Positions 1-10,315 of a stretch of 64,000 bases of DNA are shown piece by piece. The stretch is from Heterodera schachtii (Eukaryota > Nematoda > Chromadorea > Rhabditida > Heteroderidae), in NCBI GenBank assembly GCA_023374025.1, contig SIJG01000023.1, positions 991,382-1,055,381 of the forward strand, read 5' to 3'. The position numbers were made by a program, and so were the translations under genes. How positions within the stretch are numbered: position 1 is the stretch's first letter; each line of letters starts with the position of its first letter. A model generated the notes under the pieces. That model was not told where the DNA came from. It did not search any database and was given only the letters and a program-made list of their open reading frames with translations.

Positions 1-945
1 GGGTGTAAGATAACAAAATTTATTCAAAATTTCTGAAGAAATTTTTCATTTCATAGGGGTTGTATTTTTGAAAATAAGACACGAAAATTATGTAAATTAA
101 TTTTTATATTCGGGTTCGGTGTCCGAAGTGGATGCTGGATTCGCTGCGAAAAAAGTGCTGGATTTCTCGACACGAGAACCAAGACCGAGAAGCTCGAGCA
201 GAATTACTTTTAATTCATTTCAGAAAATTTCTAGAATAATTCGAGAAGAAAAGTCTACTGCGCAATAAATTCTAACAAATATATTTGTAAATAGAAAAAA
301 AGTTATATTAAAGGTTATTATTTCTTATTTGTTTTCGAATAGATATATTGTAGGCTGCGGAAGGCTGCGAAGTAGAGTTGAGCGGGACCGGGAATTTTGA
401 CAAAAACAAGGACCGGGACCTCGATTTTGTCCGGGACCTGAAAACCCCGGGAATTCCCGTCCCGGTCGCGCTCAACTCTACTGCTTTTATTTCAAAAATT
501 TTTATTGCTTTAAAAAATTTGGGTCCAAAAATATTTGAGACGAAACAAGCCCTTTTATTACTAATATGGAACTGCGAGACGAAACTGGCCAGACGGAACT
601 GGCCCAAGACGGAACTGACCCATTCCGCAAAAAATTACTCTGTGCAAATTAAAAAAAAATTGTGTCAACTTGGTGAAATTTTTAATAAATTACCGTCATT
701 TTAATGTTAAAGTGGTATTGGCATGTAAAAAAAAACATATTCTTCAGAAATTTATTTTTCAGAATTAGACCAAAATGGCTTTATTAAGTTTACTATTGAC
801 CAAGTTATGTATTTAGCATTAGAAATTTTTTAATGTCTGCAGTTTCTTAATGTTTCATGTTTTTTTTTTATATTCGTTTCAATACTTTTTCTGCGCGGCG
901 CAAATGTCGCGCCGCAAAATGGCCAAAATTCTTATAGGTCCACCT
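1..945. other. AT-rich intergenic DNA, no gene seen
   Basis: No reading frame here has splice sites or family resemblance. The stretch near 110-165 (ttcgggttcggtgtccgaag and following) is a diverged member of a dispersed repeat also visible near 9890-9960, 11135-11200 and 31440-31500. A small inverted repeat lies at 374-480 and is listed separately. The rest is poly-A/poly-T rich. Confidence 0.5.
374..480. mobile_element. Small inverted-repeat element (TA-flanked MITE candidate)
   Basis: The two ends read TAGAGTTGAGCGGGACCGGG and, on the opposite strand, TAGAGTTGAGCGCGACCGGG, so the sequence folds on itself over about 25 bp around a centre rich in 'ccgggacc'. TA at both ends fits a TA target duplication (Tc1/mariner-like), but there is no transposase. 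A related GC-rich 'cccgtccccg' stretch occurs at 62440-62500. Confidence 0.5.
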
Positions 946-1110
946 AAATTGCCAATGGCCATTTGATGCGCGAAATTGACGCGTTGGACGGCGTTAGTCC
1001 ACGCATTTTACGACCAAACCGATACAAACTTTCACGCACTAAACCGAAGCCATGGGCCGGCAGTGATCGGACTGCGGGCACTGATCGACCGGTAGAACAG
1101 CAATTTTGGT
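946..1110 (+). pseudogene. Displaced copy of mto1 exon 4 with both splice borders
   Basis: This segment matches exon 4 of the mto1 gene (14553-14685, minus strand) along its whole length at roughly 90% identity by eye. It runs from the acceptor region (attgccaa-ggccatttg) through the REIDALDG and LNRS.GPAVIG coding stretch and about 15 bases into the following intron (ggtagaacag). It carries indels, so it no longer encodes the protein. Because intron sequence is included, it is a DNA-level copy and not a reverse-transcribed mRNA. It lies about 13 kb from the parent in the opposite orientation. Confidence 0.85.
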
Positions 1111-1370
1111 AAAAACTGCCAAACTTACAGATTTAATAAAAATATGAGTGTTTTTTCTCGCAAAATCTGTAAAATTGGCAGTTTTAAGAAAAGACTTAGC
1201 ACCAAGATAAGAGAGACTACGGGAAGGAATTTTTTTTTTTTTGGCTTTTTTTTAAAGTTTTCAGGCTTAGGCTGTAGCCAAGGAACAGAAATCAGGTATC
1301 AAATTCTTCTTTTTTTCGAAGGATCGGTTAAAAAGGGCCATGATTTGAGCAAGTTTATCTTTGTTTTCTT

Positions 1371-1443
1371 AAAAAATTGCTGTTCTCTTGGTCGACCAGT
1401 GCTCGCAATCCGATCACTGTCGGCCCATGGCTTCGGTTCAGAA
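1371..1443 (-). pseudogene. Second, inverted fragment of mto1 exon 4
   Basis: Read on the minus strand, this 70-bp piece repeats the last part of the same mto1 exon and its donor border (accgaagccatgggcc ... agaacagcaattt). It is inverted relative to the copy at 1041-1107, so the two form a hairpin with about 65-bp arms and a 265-bp loop. A smaller nested inverted repeat (aaactgcca ... tggcagttt) lies at about 1113-1190. Confidence 0.8.
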
Positions 1444-2006
1444 GAATGAAAACCACGAAAAACAAATTTTTTTTTTTTTTGGTGGTTGTTAAGCTACTTT
1501 TCGAGTTTTAGAACCTATTTTCTAGGTTTTTATTAAATGCATTTCTGCGCTTAAATTTTTTCATTTGACTATCAATAAAAATATTTTTGGGTTTTTGGAA
1601 AAAAAAATAATTTCAATATTTTGGGTTTTATCAATATTTTAGTGTTTTACAATTTTTGAATTTTTTATGTAAATTTATAATTTGCAATAAAATGATTTTT
1701 TGACGTGATTACACGAGAAAATTTTGATCGAGCTCCAACTTCCGATATTCATTTGACATTTATAGAAAAATAGAAAATGTTTAATCTATGATTTGTCAAA
1801 ATTTAAATCAATGACAAATGAGTGAGATTTTTTGATCGGATTTGTCCGTTGGCCCCCGCTTTCAAACACCTGTCTTCCATCGTCCGGTTATCCGAGATCG
1901 TTTGGCCGAACCCTGGCAGGGAAAATTACCGAGCACGAGGCTAAAAATGGCGGACAATTAATCATTCCAAAATGTTTCCCGTTAGTGCCTAAAGGTACTG
2001 CCGGAC
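1444..2006. other. AT-rich spacer
   Basis: Poly-T and poly-A rich sequence. No exon with splice sites or similarity was seen. The last 8 bases (1999-2006, tgccggac) are the left target duplication of the following element. Confidence 0.4.
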
Positions 2007-2429
2007 GGGTCCACTGCGTTTCGGCGCTGGCGTTTCGGCGCCGGCGTTTCGGCGCTGGTGTTTCGGCGCTGGCGTTTCGGCGCCAGCATGTTTTTGGCTA
2101 TACTTTTTTCTTAGTCATCCAAATCCAACATTATTGGCGTCTTTCGAAAGCTTAATCTATTTAGAAGCTTTTTCTAAGCTATTGCTTTGCGATTAGACAA
2201 TTAATAAAAAAAGTTATACATGAAAATTGCGAAAAATCAAAATTTTTGATGTTTTTTCACCATAAAATTTTTTCCAGGCTTGGAAATCTTTTTTTGTTTG
2301 TTAGGCTAATAGAGCCTGTTAAGAGCTTTCGAATGATACCAAGATTTTTGGATTTGGATGCCAAAGAAAAAAGCTTAAGTGGAAAAACGAGCTGGCGCCG
2401 AAACGCCAGCGCCGAAACGCGTGGGTCCC
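2007..2429. mobile_element. 423-bp foldback MITE with GC-rich arms and 8-bp TSD
   Basis: Ends are GGGTCCACTGCGTTTCGGCG on the left and, on the opposite strand, GGGACCCACGCGTTTCGGCG on the right. The element is flanked by the 8-bp direct repeat TGCCGGAC (1999-2006 and 2430-2437), as expected for a hAT-like insertion. The left arm has about five tandem copies of a 15-bp unit (gtttcggcgctggc and variants, about 2020-2088), the right arm only two. Arm similarity continues inward for more than 100 bp around tccaaatccaa and tttcgaaagct. It has no coding capacity. Confidence 0.85.
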
Positions 2430-2437
2430 TGCCGGAC

Positions 2438-4781
2438 GGTGCTACGTCGTTATTTAAAAAACAATCAAATTAAAAAAGGGCTATCAATTGATATAAGAAT
2501 TAAAAATTTGGTTGATTAAAATCCGAAAGGTCGTTTTTTGACAAAATCTATTAACAAACTACACTCAAATTTGGCTTTTTATTTATCTTTTGGAAAAAGG
2601 AACAAAATTCTCAAGATTTATGGACAAAAAAAAAAGAATTAAAAAATTCTCATTAAATATCGACCTAAAAATGAAAAAATAAGGCGAAAATGGATTTTTT
2701 TTGTTTTGTTTTTTTTCAAAATAATGATGAAATTTAATCCTTTTTTAATTAAAATTGTTAAATATGTAATTACATGGAATATAAATTATTTTTTTTTCAA
2801 ATTTTTCACCCCTATTTTACCATTTCGCCATTTTGCGCTCCTATTTTGGTCTCTGAATTGGAATTTTCGCAAATAAAAATCCGGGTCCTATTAAGAAAAA
2901 AGGAAAAATATTTAAATTAAATTTCTTCCTAAGTTTATGTAAAACAAATAGCCGGAAAACCAAGTTAATTCATTGTTTCTATTACACATAATTAATATTT
3001 CTGATTATGATGATAAGTATAATGTAAAAATCAACGCAAAAGCCAATAAAAACTAGATCTGCAATCTCGAAATTGAAAAAAACAGTACAAAAACTCATTC
3101 GTTAATCACCATAATTTGCATTCAAAAATTGTATATCAGATGGATTAAACCAGTTAAACTAATTTTTGAACCTATCAAAAATCGAAAATGGAGAAAATTT
3201 GGCATCTTTATCTTTTTAAATTGATAAAATTCTGACAATTTGATATCATTCGAAAACTCTTTCTAAACTAAATCAAAAAATTCATGGCTGGAGTTGACCC
3301 AACGCCATCTGAGCACTGTAAAACTGAGTCCCAGTGAAAATGGGTACTTCAGTACCAAATAAATGATGGAAGCACAAACATAAAACATAACTTTTTTTGG
3401 TTTTTGTTTTTATCAATTTCATTCTTTTTCCTTTCCGTTTTGCTTTCATTTTAATTATTTTAAATAACTCTATATTATAGTTTTTTTTCAGTGTGAGTGT
3501 TACTTTGGACTGCGCACTTACAAATTAGCGCACTCTAAATTTTAAACACGAATTTATTTTATTAAATTATTTGAGTTAATAAAGTGTTAGATGGATGTCA
3601 TAATTGCCAAGGGTTATTTTAATATTATTACTGCACCGCCGATTATTGTTGACATATCACTGAAACAGAACGGTAATTGAAATTTGAAAATGCTAATAAG
3701 CCGATAAGCAATACTAATAAATATTGAAACGGTATAAAGCATAATTATGCATTTCGGTAACGGATTAGGCTAGTATTTGGTATTTAATATTCGACTTAAT
3801 AACCTTAAGGGATTTTGCATTTCCCAATACAAATTAGGACGCACATGCCATTTTTCATATTTAAAAAAATCGGATACTAAAGCTCCATTTCGACGGAGAC
3901 TAAACCGTCCAACGTTTAATAAGGCACGAAAATGGGCCTAAATTTATTATAAAAAATAAGAAGCATCCTTTCTAATCGCATTTTACCATTTACAGGACCT
4001 TAAAAATAGTTTTTGTTTATTCTCAAATGGCTTTATCTGCAGCAAACCTACTATTGTACCAAATAAATTTGGGTTTTTGGTTTTTTCCTTTGTTTTTGAG
4101 AATGAATAACTGAGAGTACCCTTTGAAAATGGACAATTCAGTATACGATTTTTACGTGAAAAATAGTAAGCACGCCCCTAAATTGCAAGACGCATTTTTT
4201 TGATAAGATTCCAACTGTTTTTAGCAATTTTGGTTTGTGACCTAAAATCGATATTTACCTTTTTCATTTTGGAAGGATGGGGGGCGGGAGGAATTCTGCA
4301 AAAGGGGAGACCGCAAAAAAAACCAATAAAGATAAATTCAGCAAAAACGGAAAAATAGAGAAAAAAATTTAAGAGTTTTTGTGTGTGTAATCTGTTTAAC
4401 CAACCGTAAAATTTTTTCGTTCTCTCGGTGAAGCGAATTTCCTTTTTGTGTTCGACCTTTTACGCTCGGTCAATCAAATTTCATTAAAATATCAAAATTG
4501 GGAAATCATTTTTATTAAAGAACAAAACATTTTTAAGGAGTAAATGCTTCATTTTCCAAATCATATTCATTGACCTCTTAAACAGTTCCAGTCTGCGACG
4601 TTTGAGCCGGCAGTGTTGTAATTCTCGCGTAATCAGACTTAAAGGGTCAAAAAAATAAGAAAGCATTGGAAATTCGAATTTTTAGAATTATTTGGGAAAA
4701 GCTTTAGTAAAGAAAACAAATTAAGGAAATTAGTAGCCCTTCATTTAAAAAAAATATATATATATATTAATATAAATATAT
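2438..4781. other. AT-rich intergenic DNA, no gene seen
   Basis: I see no supported exon, RNA gene or clear repeat. A tatata microsatellite occurs at about 4755-4780, immediately before the next MITE. Confidence 0.45.
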
Positions 4782-4789
4782 ATAGAAGG

Positions 4790-5168
4790 CAAGGGCGTAG
4801 CCAGACCCTTGGCTTCGGGGGGGGGCTTAAGTCAAAAATTCGATTTTTAGGGGTGTATTTTTCTTTTTTCAGTCGATTTTTAGGGGTGTATTTTTACTTT
4901 TTTGAAATCCCGAATTAGGGGGGTGTATTTTACAAAATTTTTCGCCGTTTTTCGCCAAAAATTACTATTTTTTGCCATTTTGGCCTAAAATGGGGGTCCG
5001 GCGGTGCCGATAGGCGCCGCCGGGAAATTTTTTAAGTATTTTAATGTAATTTTGTTAAGAAAATTGCCTAAAATTTCAAGAAATTTACTGAAAATTTTTT
5101 ATTTTTTTGGGTTTCGGGGGGGGGGGGGCTTTAGCCCCCTCAGCCCCCCCCCCCTGCCTACGCCCTTG
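4790..5168. mobile_element. 379-bp hAT-like MITE, copy 1
   Basis: Terminal inverted repeats are CAAGGGCGTAGCCAG at the left and CAAGGGCGTAGGCAG read in from the right. An 8-bp target duplication ATAGAAGG flanks it (4782-4789 and 5169-5176). The body contains two 'cgatttttaggggtgtattt' units and a G-run/C-run pair near the right end. TIR sequence and TSD length fit the hAT superfamily. There is no transposase, so it is non-autonomous. Confidence 0.92.
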
Positions 5169-5176
5169 ATAGAAGG

Positions 5177-5955
5177 ACCGGGTTGCGCTTGCACCTTTGT
5201 GAAGCCTGGGCACGTACCTCCCCTCTCCCACCCTTAAAAAACAAAACAAATTTTTTGTAAGTTTGCATAATTTTCTTATCATCATAATTCATTAAAATAT
5301 CAAAAATTGCCCGGCGGCTGCTATCGGCACAACCGGACCCTATTGTGCCATTGTTTTTTTGGAAATTTGACCCCGAAATGCAAAAAAATTGTCATTGGGC
5401 GCAAAACCGCTACAAACCCTGCTTTTTGGGCCAGTGCTGAAAATTTTTGAAAAATAAAACCATTTTAATTTGAAAGACCGATTATTAATGGGAAAGTGGT
5501 GTTGTTCTTTTACGAAATCAGTTGCTAAAAATACTGACCAAAGCATTTGAACGCCCCGCTCCACTGTCCAATTGTTCCGCCGCCACCGCTGGTGCTCTAA
5601 ATCGGTGACACGAAAATGAAAATTGGAAAAGCTAACAATAATTAGTTAGTTTGGCATGAAGGCAAGTTTTGAAAATTTCTGCACTTTTTCTTCCTATATA
5701 TATTCCAAGAAAGTTTTAACTATTTTTGAAGCTTTAGCCGCAAAATTGCAAAAAAAAAATTAGCACAAAACCGCTACAAATTCCTGTTTTTGGCCTCTCT
5801 GGCGCTTAAATTAAAAAAAATACAGAAAAAAACATTTTTGACCCGAAGAGAATAAAAAAAATATCTTCGGATTCGCGCCTCCAAAAATTTTTTTCTGGCT
5901 ACGGGCTCGCTCATCGTAATTCTTTTCTGGTTACTGCCTGAGGGATCGATAACCC
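5177..5955. other. Intergenic DNA between two MITEs
   Basis: No gene was recognised. The piece near 5830-5920 (gaccCGAAGAG ... ttcttttctggctac) is a diverged relative of one at 9330-9405, so it is a dispersed repeat fragment. Confidence 0.4.
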
Positions 5956-5963
5956 CAGGGGAA

Positions 5964-6342
5964 CAAGGGCGTAGCCAGACCCTTGGCTTCGGGGGGGGCT
6001 TAAGTCAAAAATTCGATTTTTAGGGGTGTATTTTTCTTTTTTCAGTCGATTTTTAGGGGTGTATTTTTACTTTTTTGAAATCCCGAATTAGGGGGGGTGT
6101 ATTTTACAAAATTTTTCGCCGTTTTTCGCCAAAAATTACTATTTTTTGCCATTTTGGCCTAAAATGGGGGTCCGGCGGTGCCGATAGGCGCCGCCGCGAA
6201 ATTTTTTAAGTATTTTAATGTAATTTTGTTAAGAAAATTGCCTAAAATTTCAAGAAATTTACTGAAAATTTTTTACTTTTTTGGGTTTCGGGGGGGGGGG
6301 GGGGCTTTAGCCCCCTCAGCCCCCCCCCTGCCTACGCCCTTG
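5964..6342. mobile_element. 379-bp hAT-like MITE, copy 2
   Basis: Same family and the same length as the copy at 4790-5168, with only a few differences by eye. It has CAAGGGCGTAGCCAG-type TIRs and its own 8-bp target duplication CAGGGGAA (5956-5963 and 6343-6350), so it is an independent insertion and not a segmental duplication. Confidence 0.92.
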
Positions 6343-6350
6343 CAGGGGAA

Positions 6351-7490
6351 GGGTTGTTTGCTAATTTTGTGGATTTCAAAAAAAATTAGAAATATTATTT
6401 AGTAGAAACAATTTAATAAATTATAATTATTTAATTTGCCATAATTTATTTATTTCATCAATTAGCACCTGTCCATCTCCTCAGCTGAATTTTCGGCCCC
6501 GTTTTGCTGCTGAACCGTGCCTTCTTTTGCTGATGCTGTGGGGTTTTGCTGATTTTCCTCAAAAATTCGACCACTTTCAATTTGCTCACTGAATATGTTT
6601 TAATTTTTTACAATGTTTCTCCCCATTTTCGGCCGATTGAAAAAATGTGCCTTTCCACCCGTTTTGACTTTCCCATTACATTCATTGTTGGTCAGACCAA
6701 AACTATTAATCCCAAGACCTATCCGCAGAAATTTTAAAGAGAAATAGCAGCTGAAAATTCTCGTTTTTTTTGTTGGTACCCCTCCAAGTCCACCTCACTA
6801 AAATTCGCAAAAAATAACCGAAATTTTCGCTAACGCCCATAAAATACCATTTTTTGGTGAAAATCCATTAACGATATGTCGAAAATTTCTATCGGCACCG
6901 CTGCTCATTTTTTAAAAAGCACCTAAAAAATAGATTAGCAATTTTTAATGCTAATCCACTTTTTGTTGCCGCAGACCTCTCTTAAGGGGGCGGCGGCGGA
7001 GAGGGGTCAATTACCAATACAACCGAGGTTGGAAAGACCCAAATGTCTGTTATATACCTTCTTCCCCCCCCCCCACCCAATCGTTTTCGTTCTTGCATTG
7101 ATTACCTATCCTCGGTTTCTTTCGGCGCCTCGTCCGGAGAAACAGAAGGCTCCTTTTCAGCATGGCCAGGTATCTTAAAAAGGAAAAACTTATTTGTTTT
7201 GAAAATGAGAGCGATGGTTCTTTTCATAATTAAAAAAATAGATTTTTATATAAACGTGTAAACATATTAGGTTTTGAGGGTAGCTGATTAGGGGATCTGA
7301 CTTATTTCGGCCAAATTCGATTTAAATTTTCATTCAATGGGATTAAAGACAATTTTGGGTTTCATTTTTGTTTGAAATCGGCTTCAGGACTGGGGACTAG
7401 TCCAAATGCATTTCAGATTCGTGAACAGCAAAACCAAGCCATTGTGATAGTCATTTTTTATTGTTTCTTACTTTATATAAATTATATTTA
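6351..7490. other. Intergenic DNA, no gene supported
   Basis: Short open frames occur but have no splice sites, signal or family resemblance. A C-run (ccccccccccacccaa) lies near 7066-7080. Confidence 0.4.
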
Positions 7491-7507
7491 ATTTTTAGTC
7501 TATAAAA

Positions 7508-7955
7508 ATTTGTTGTTTACTTTTTGTCCCGCTTTGTCCTTTCCACTTGTTTTTGCTGCCACTTTCCTTTTTTCTTGTGGTGGTTGTCTGAAAAAAAGAA
7601 AAAACAAATAAAATGTTATGTAATTTATGAGTTATTACATACTTTTGCCTTTGCAGCAATTCCACCAAAGGATAAAAGCCGACACAGTCGCACTCAGCCC
7701 AATGATGGTCAAAAACGTTGTTGGGTCCTTGAGTTGGTTTTTCTGGCTGTTTTCGTTCAATTTTTTGTTGTTGTTTGAGTGGTTGTTTCTTCTGTCGTCG
7801 GTGTGGTGTCGCATGCTCCAAAGAAGTTGTTTCCCGTTCGCTCCAGCCCACACAAAGCCAAGCCTTTTTCATTTTGCAGTCATTAATTCAGAAGTCGACT
7901 CAGCAGCAGATGCAGTGTTGATCCCGAGCAGAAAAAATAGTGCCAAAACTGCCAT
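7508..7955 (-). pseudogene. Possible small membrane/secreted protein gene with an in-frame stop
   Basis: On the minus strand an ATG at 7955 opens a good signal peptide (MAVLALFFLLGINTASA, then AESTSELMTAK). An in-frame TGA follows at 7871-7869. The same frame then continues through an Asn/Gln-rich stretch to a hydrophobic segment (TTFLTIIGLSATVSAFILWW) and a donor GTATGTAA near 7640. An acceptor near 7590 would add a short Lys-rich tail ending in TAA near 7508. The pattern would suit a small type I membrane protein or nematode secretory protein. The TGA means it is broken, read through, or my frame is wrong. I do not recognise the family. Confidence 0.3.
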
Positions 7956-8388
7956 TCGAAGAATAAATTTGAACAAAAGGCTAAAATTAATTTTCATTAC
8001 AATTCATATTTATTGTCCAAAATCAATTCAAATTGACGTGAAATGTATACATAATAGAAAAGGAAAATAATCCAGACTCAAAAACACAAAACCATTTATA
8101 GGTTTTCTTATGCGCTGAAAACGATTAAGTGAAAAATTTTTTGACGCGCTTCAACTTTAACCTTATTACAGTAGTGAGCCGTGCTGCATGATTTTATGGC
8201 TTTTTTCGTGAATTTTTTAATGCAAAATCTGAAATTCTTTAAAGAAAATGAAAAATAATGTTCAAGATATATGAATCCCGCTTTTGTTTTTTTTTGGATC
8301 TTGTCAAACATTTCATACAGGCCACTGCGTGTCCCGCCTCGTGGAATGAATTTCGGTGTCTTTCATTTACTATCAAACCCTTTTTATT

Positions 8389-8548
8389 TTCCGTCACCAA
8401 AACCTATGCCTTCATTCTCCCTGCCCGTTGCACACTTACACTGCCAATTCCCACTAATTTTCATGATATCGTTGATTGCGATTGTCATTTTTTGGTTGTC
8501 CTTACATTGCGACAACCACTTATTTCCATTTACACATGAAAAGCTGTA
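8389..8548 (-). CDS. Candidate last exon of a small cysteine-rich protein
   Basis: After a good acceptor (CTTCTACAG) the minus strand encodes SFSCVNGNKWLSQC, then KDNQKMTIAINDIMKISGNW, QCKCATG and a Gly-rich end, followed by TAA. Four cysteines in 50 residues and the ND..K..G.WQC.C spacing look like a secreted domain. I could not find the upstream exon carrying a start and signal peptide, and I do not recognise the family. Confidence 0.3.
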
Positions 8549-8559
8549 GAAGGTCCGCA

Positions 8560-10300
8560 GACCTCTTTCTAAAAAATTAGTGCGCTTACAAATTAGGCTT
8601 TTCCATTTAACAAAGCACAAAAAACCCAAGTTGCATTTTGGCGGTGGTAAGACGAGCAGCAGAAGATGGGATGGTTTTGTTGTACCAAATAGGAACCAAC
8701 TCAGCTATATAAAATGACAATAGATTTAATTTTATACAAAATAACAATTATTAAATTATTTTTAAATGTAAATCTTACATTTTAATCCCATTCCGATAAG
8801 ATCTGAGAATTAAATGTGAATATGATTAATATTAAATTTATTAATTTTTTCATAAATTCTTACAAAATTATAAAAGAGAAAATTTTTTACATTTTTTTCA
8901 AAAAAGCCAAATTTTTTTTATAGAATGAAGATTTAAATCTATATATTTGATATATGCTATTCGTTTGAAACAATGAGCAATGGAAGACCGAAAGGTGGAA
9001 AATTAAATATCCCAAAAACTACAGTACTCAAACGGAAAAGTTGTAATTTTTTTGGAGACAATTAAGCATATACCAAAAAGCCAAAAAACTCTAATTATGC
9101 TCAGAATAAAGTTTAATTATTTGAAAATGATTTATTAGTATCTCTTTTGTTGAATAAAGCACATTTTGGGGGTACATTTTCAAAAAAATATATATTTTTT
9201 AAATAAATCAGGAATATGTAAAAATAAGTAAATAAAAGTCTCATTTTTAATCAAATTTTTTGGAGAAAGGCGGCTGCAAATTCAATTTTTGCTCTACGGC
9301 GCTGAAAATTTCGCAAGCACTGGGAGAAAAAAAATTTTTGGCCCGAAGAGCAAAAAAAAGTTCTTCGGTTTGCCCCTCCAGAAATTTTTTTATGGTTATG
9401 GGCCTGGAATGAACGCTCAATGGTTGTGTGTGGTGTGCGCGACGGATGCTCTTGCCCCAAGACACCCATTAGGGGCGGGAGAGGCAAAATTGCGTATCTT
9501 AAGTGGCACCTTTCACCCGCCGTGTGGGCGAGGGGAAGGGGGGGGGAGGCAACCGAAACGGAGCCCCGAGGGGACGCCGGCCTTTCCCATCAATGAATTA
9601 ACATACAACAAACAGTGCGGTGCAAATATTTATGGACAAATGCTAAATGGAAAACAAATTGTTGGTTTTTTGCTTGAATGATCCTGCAAGAATGAATATT
9701 TTGACATTTTAGTAGCATTTTTAATGGGCTTTCAAATAATAGAAGATATTAAATAAAATATTTGAATCAAATTTAAAAAATGTAAAAGGTGCTTATTTTA
9801 ACCTGACATGCTTATTTTGTCCTTTTTCGGTTGTTTTTTGTAAAAAATTAACAAAAAAGTAGTTTTTACCCCGAAAATTAAACTTTCGACTTTTTGTTCG
9901 AGTTCGGATCCGGGATCCCGAATTGGTCGAAATGAACGCCGGATTTGTGATCAGCGACGCATTTTTAATCTGCGAGAAGGGCACAAAATTGTATAATAAG
10001 GGAGGGGAGCAGAAAGAAAAGGCATGGCATACATATAAAAGGCCCTATTTATGAGTAATCCAGTCGTCCATTTCACTAATTAATTGTAAGCAGAGAAAAA
10101 AAGAAAGTAACATTTACTATCTCATCATTATGTTGACAAAAAGCATAATTTTGGGATTTAAGCCTCCCAAAAATATAAAATTCAACAATAAGCAGAAAAA
10201 CTTGTATTCCTTTTCCTATTTCATTAACATTTTCTCCCACTTTTGAGGGGCCATCTTTTAAAAATCAAAAAATTTTATTCAAACAAATGAAAAATGCTTT
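8560..10300. other. Intergenic DNA with dispersed repeat fragments
   Basis: No gene seen. 9330-9405 resembles 5830-5920 and contains a 'ttatgggcctgg' end like the CAGGCCCGTAACC elements. 9890-9970 carries the 'ggtcgaaatgaacgccgga..tgtgatcagcga' repeat that recurs near 11140-11200 and 60330-60360. Confidence 0.4.
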
Positions 10301-10315
10301 TCAAAATTTGACATT

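Noticed and set aside
9289..9681. 130-aa ORF with MLYGAENFAS start
   Set aside because: It runs across dispersed repeat fragments shared with 5830-5920 and has no family resemblance or splice context.
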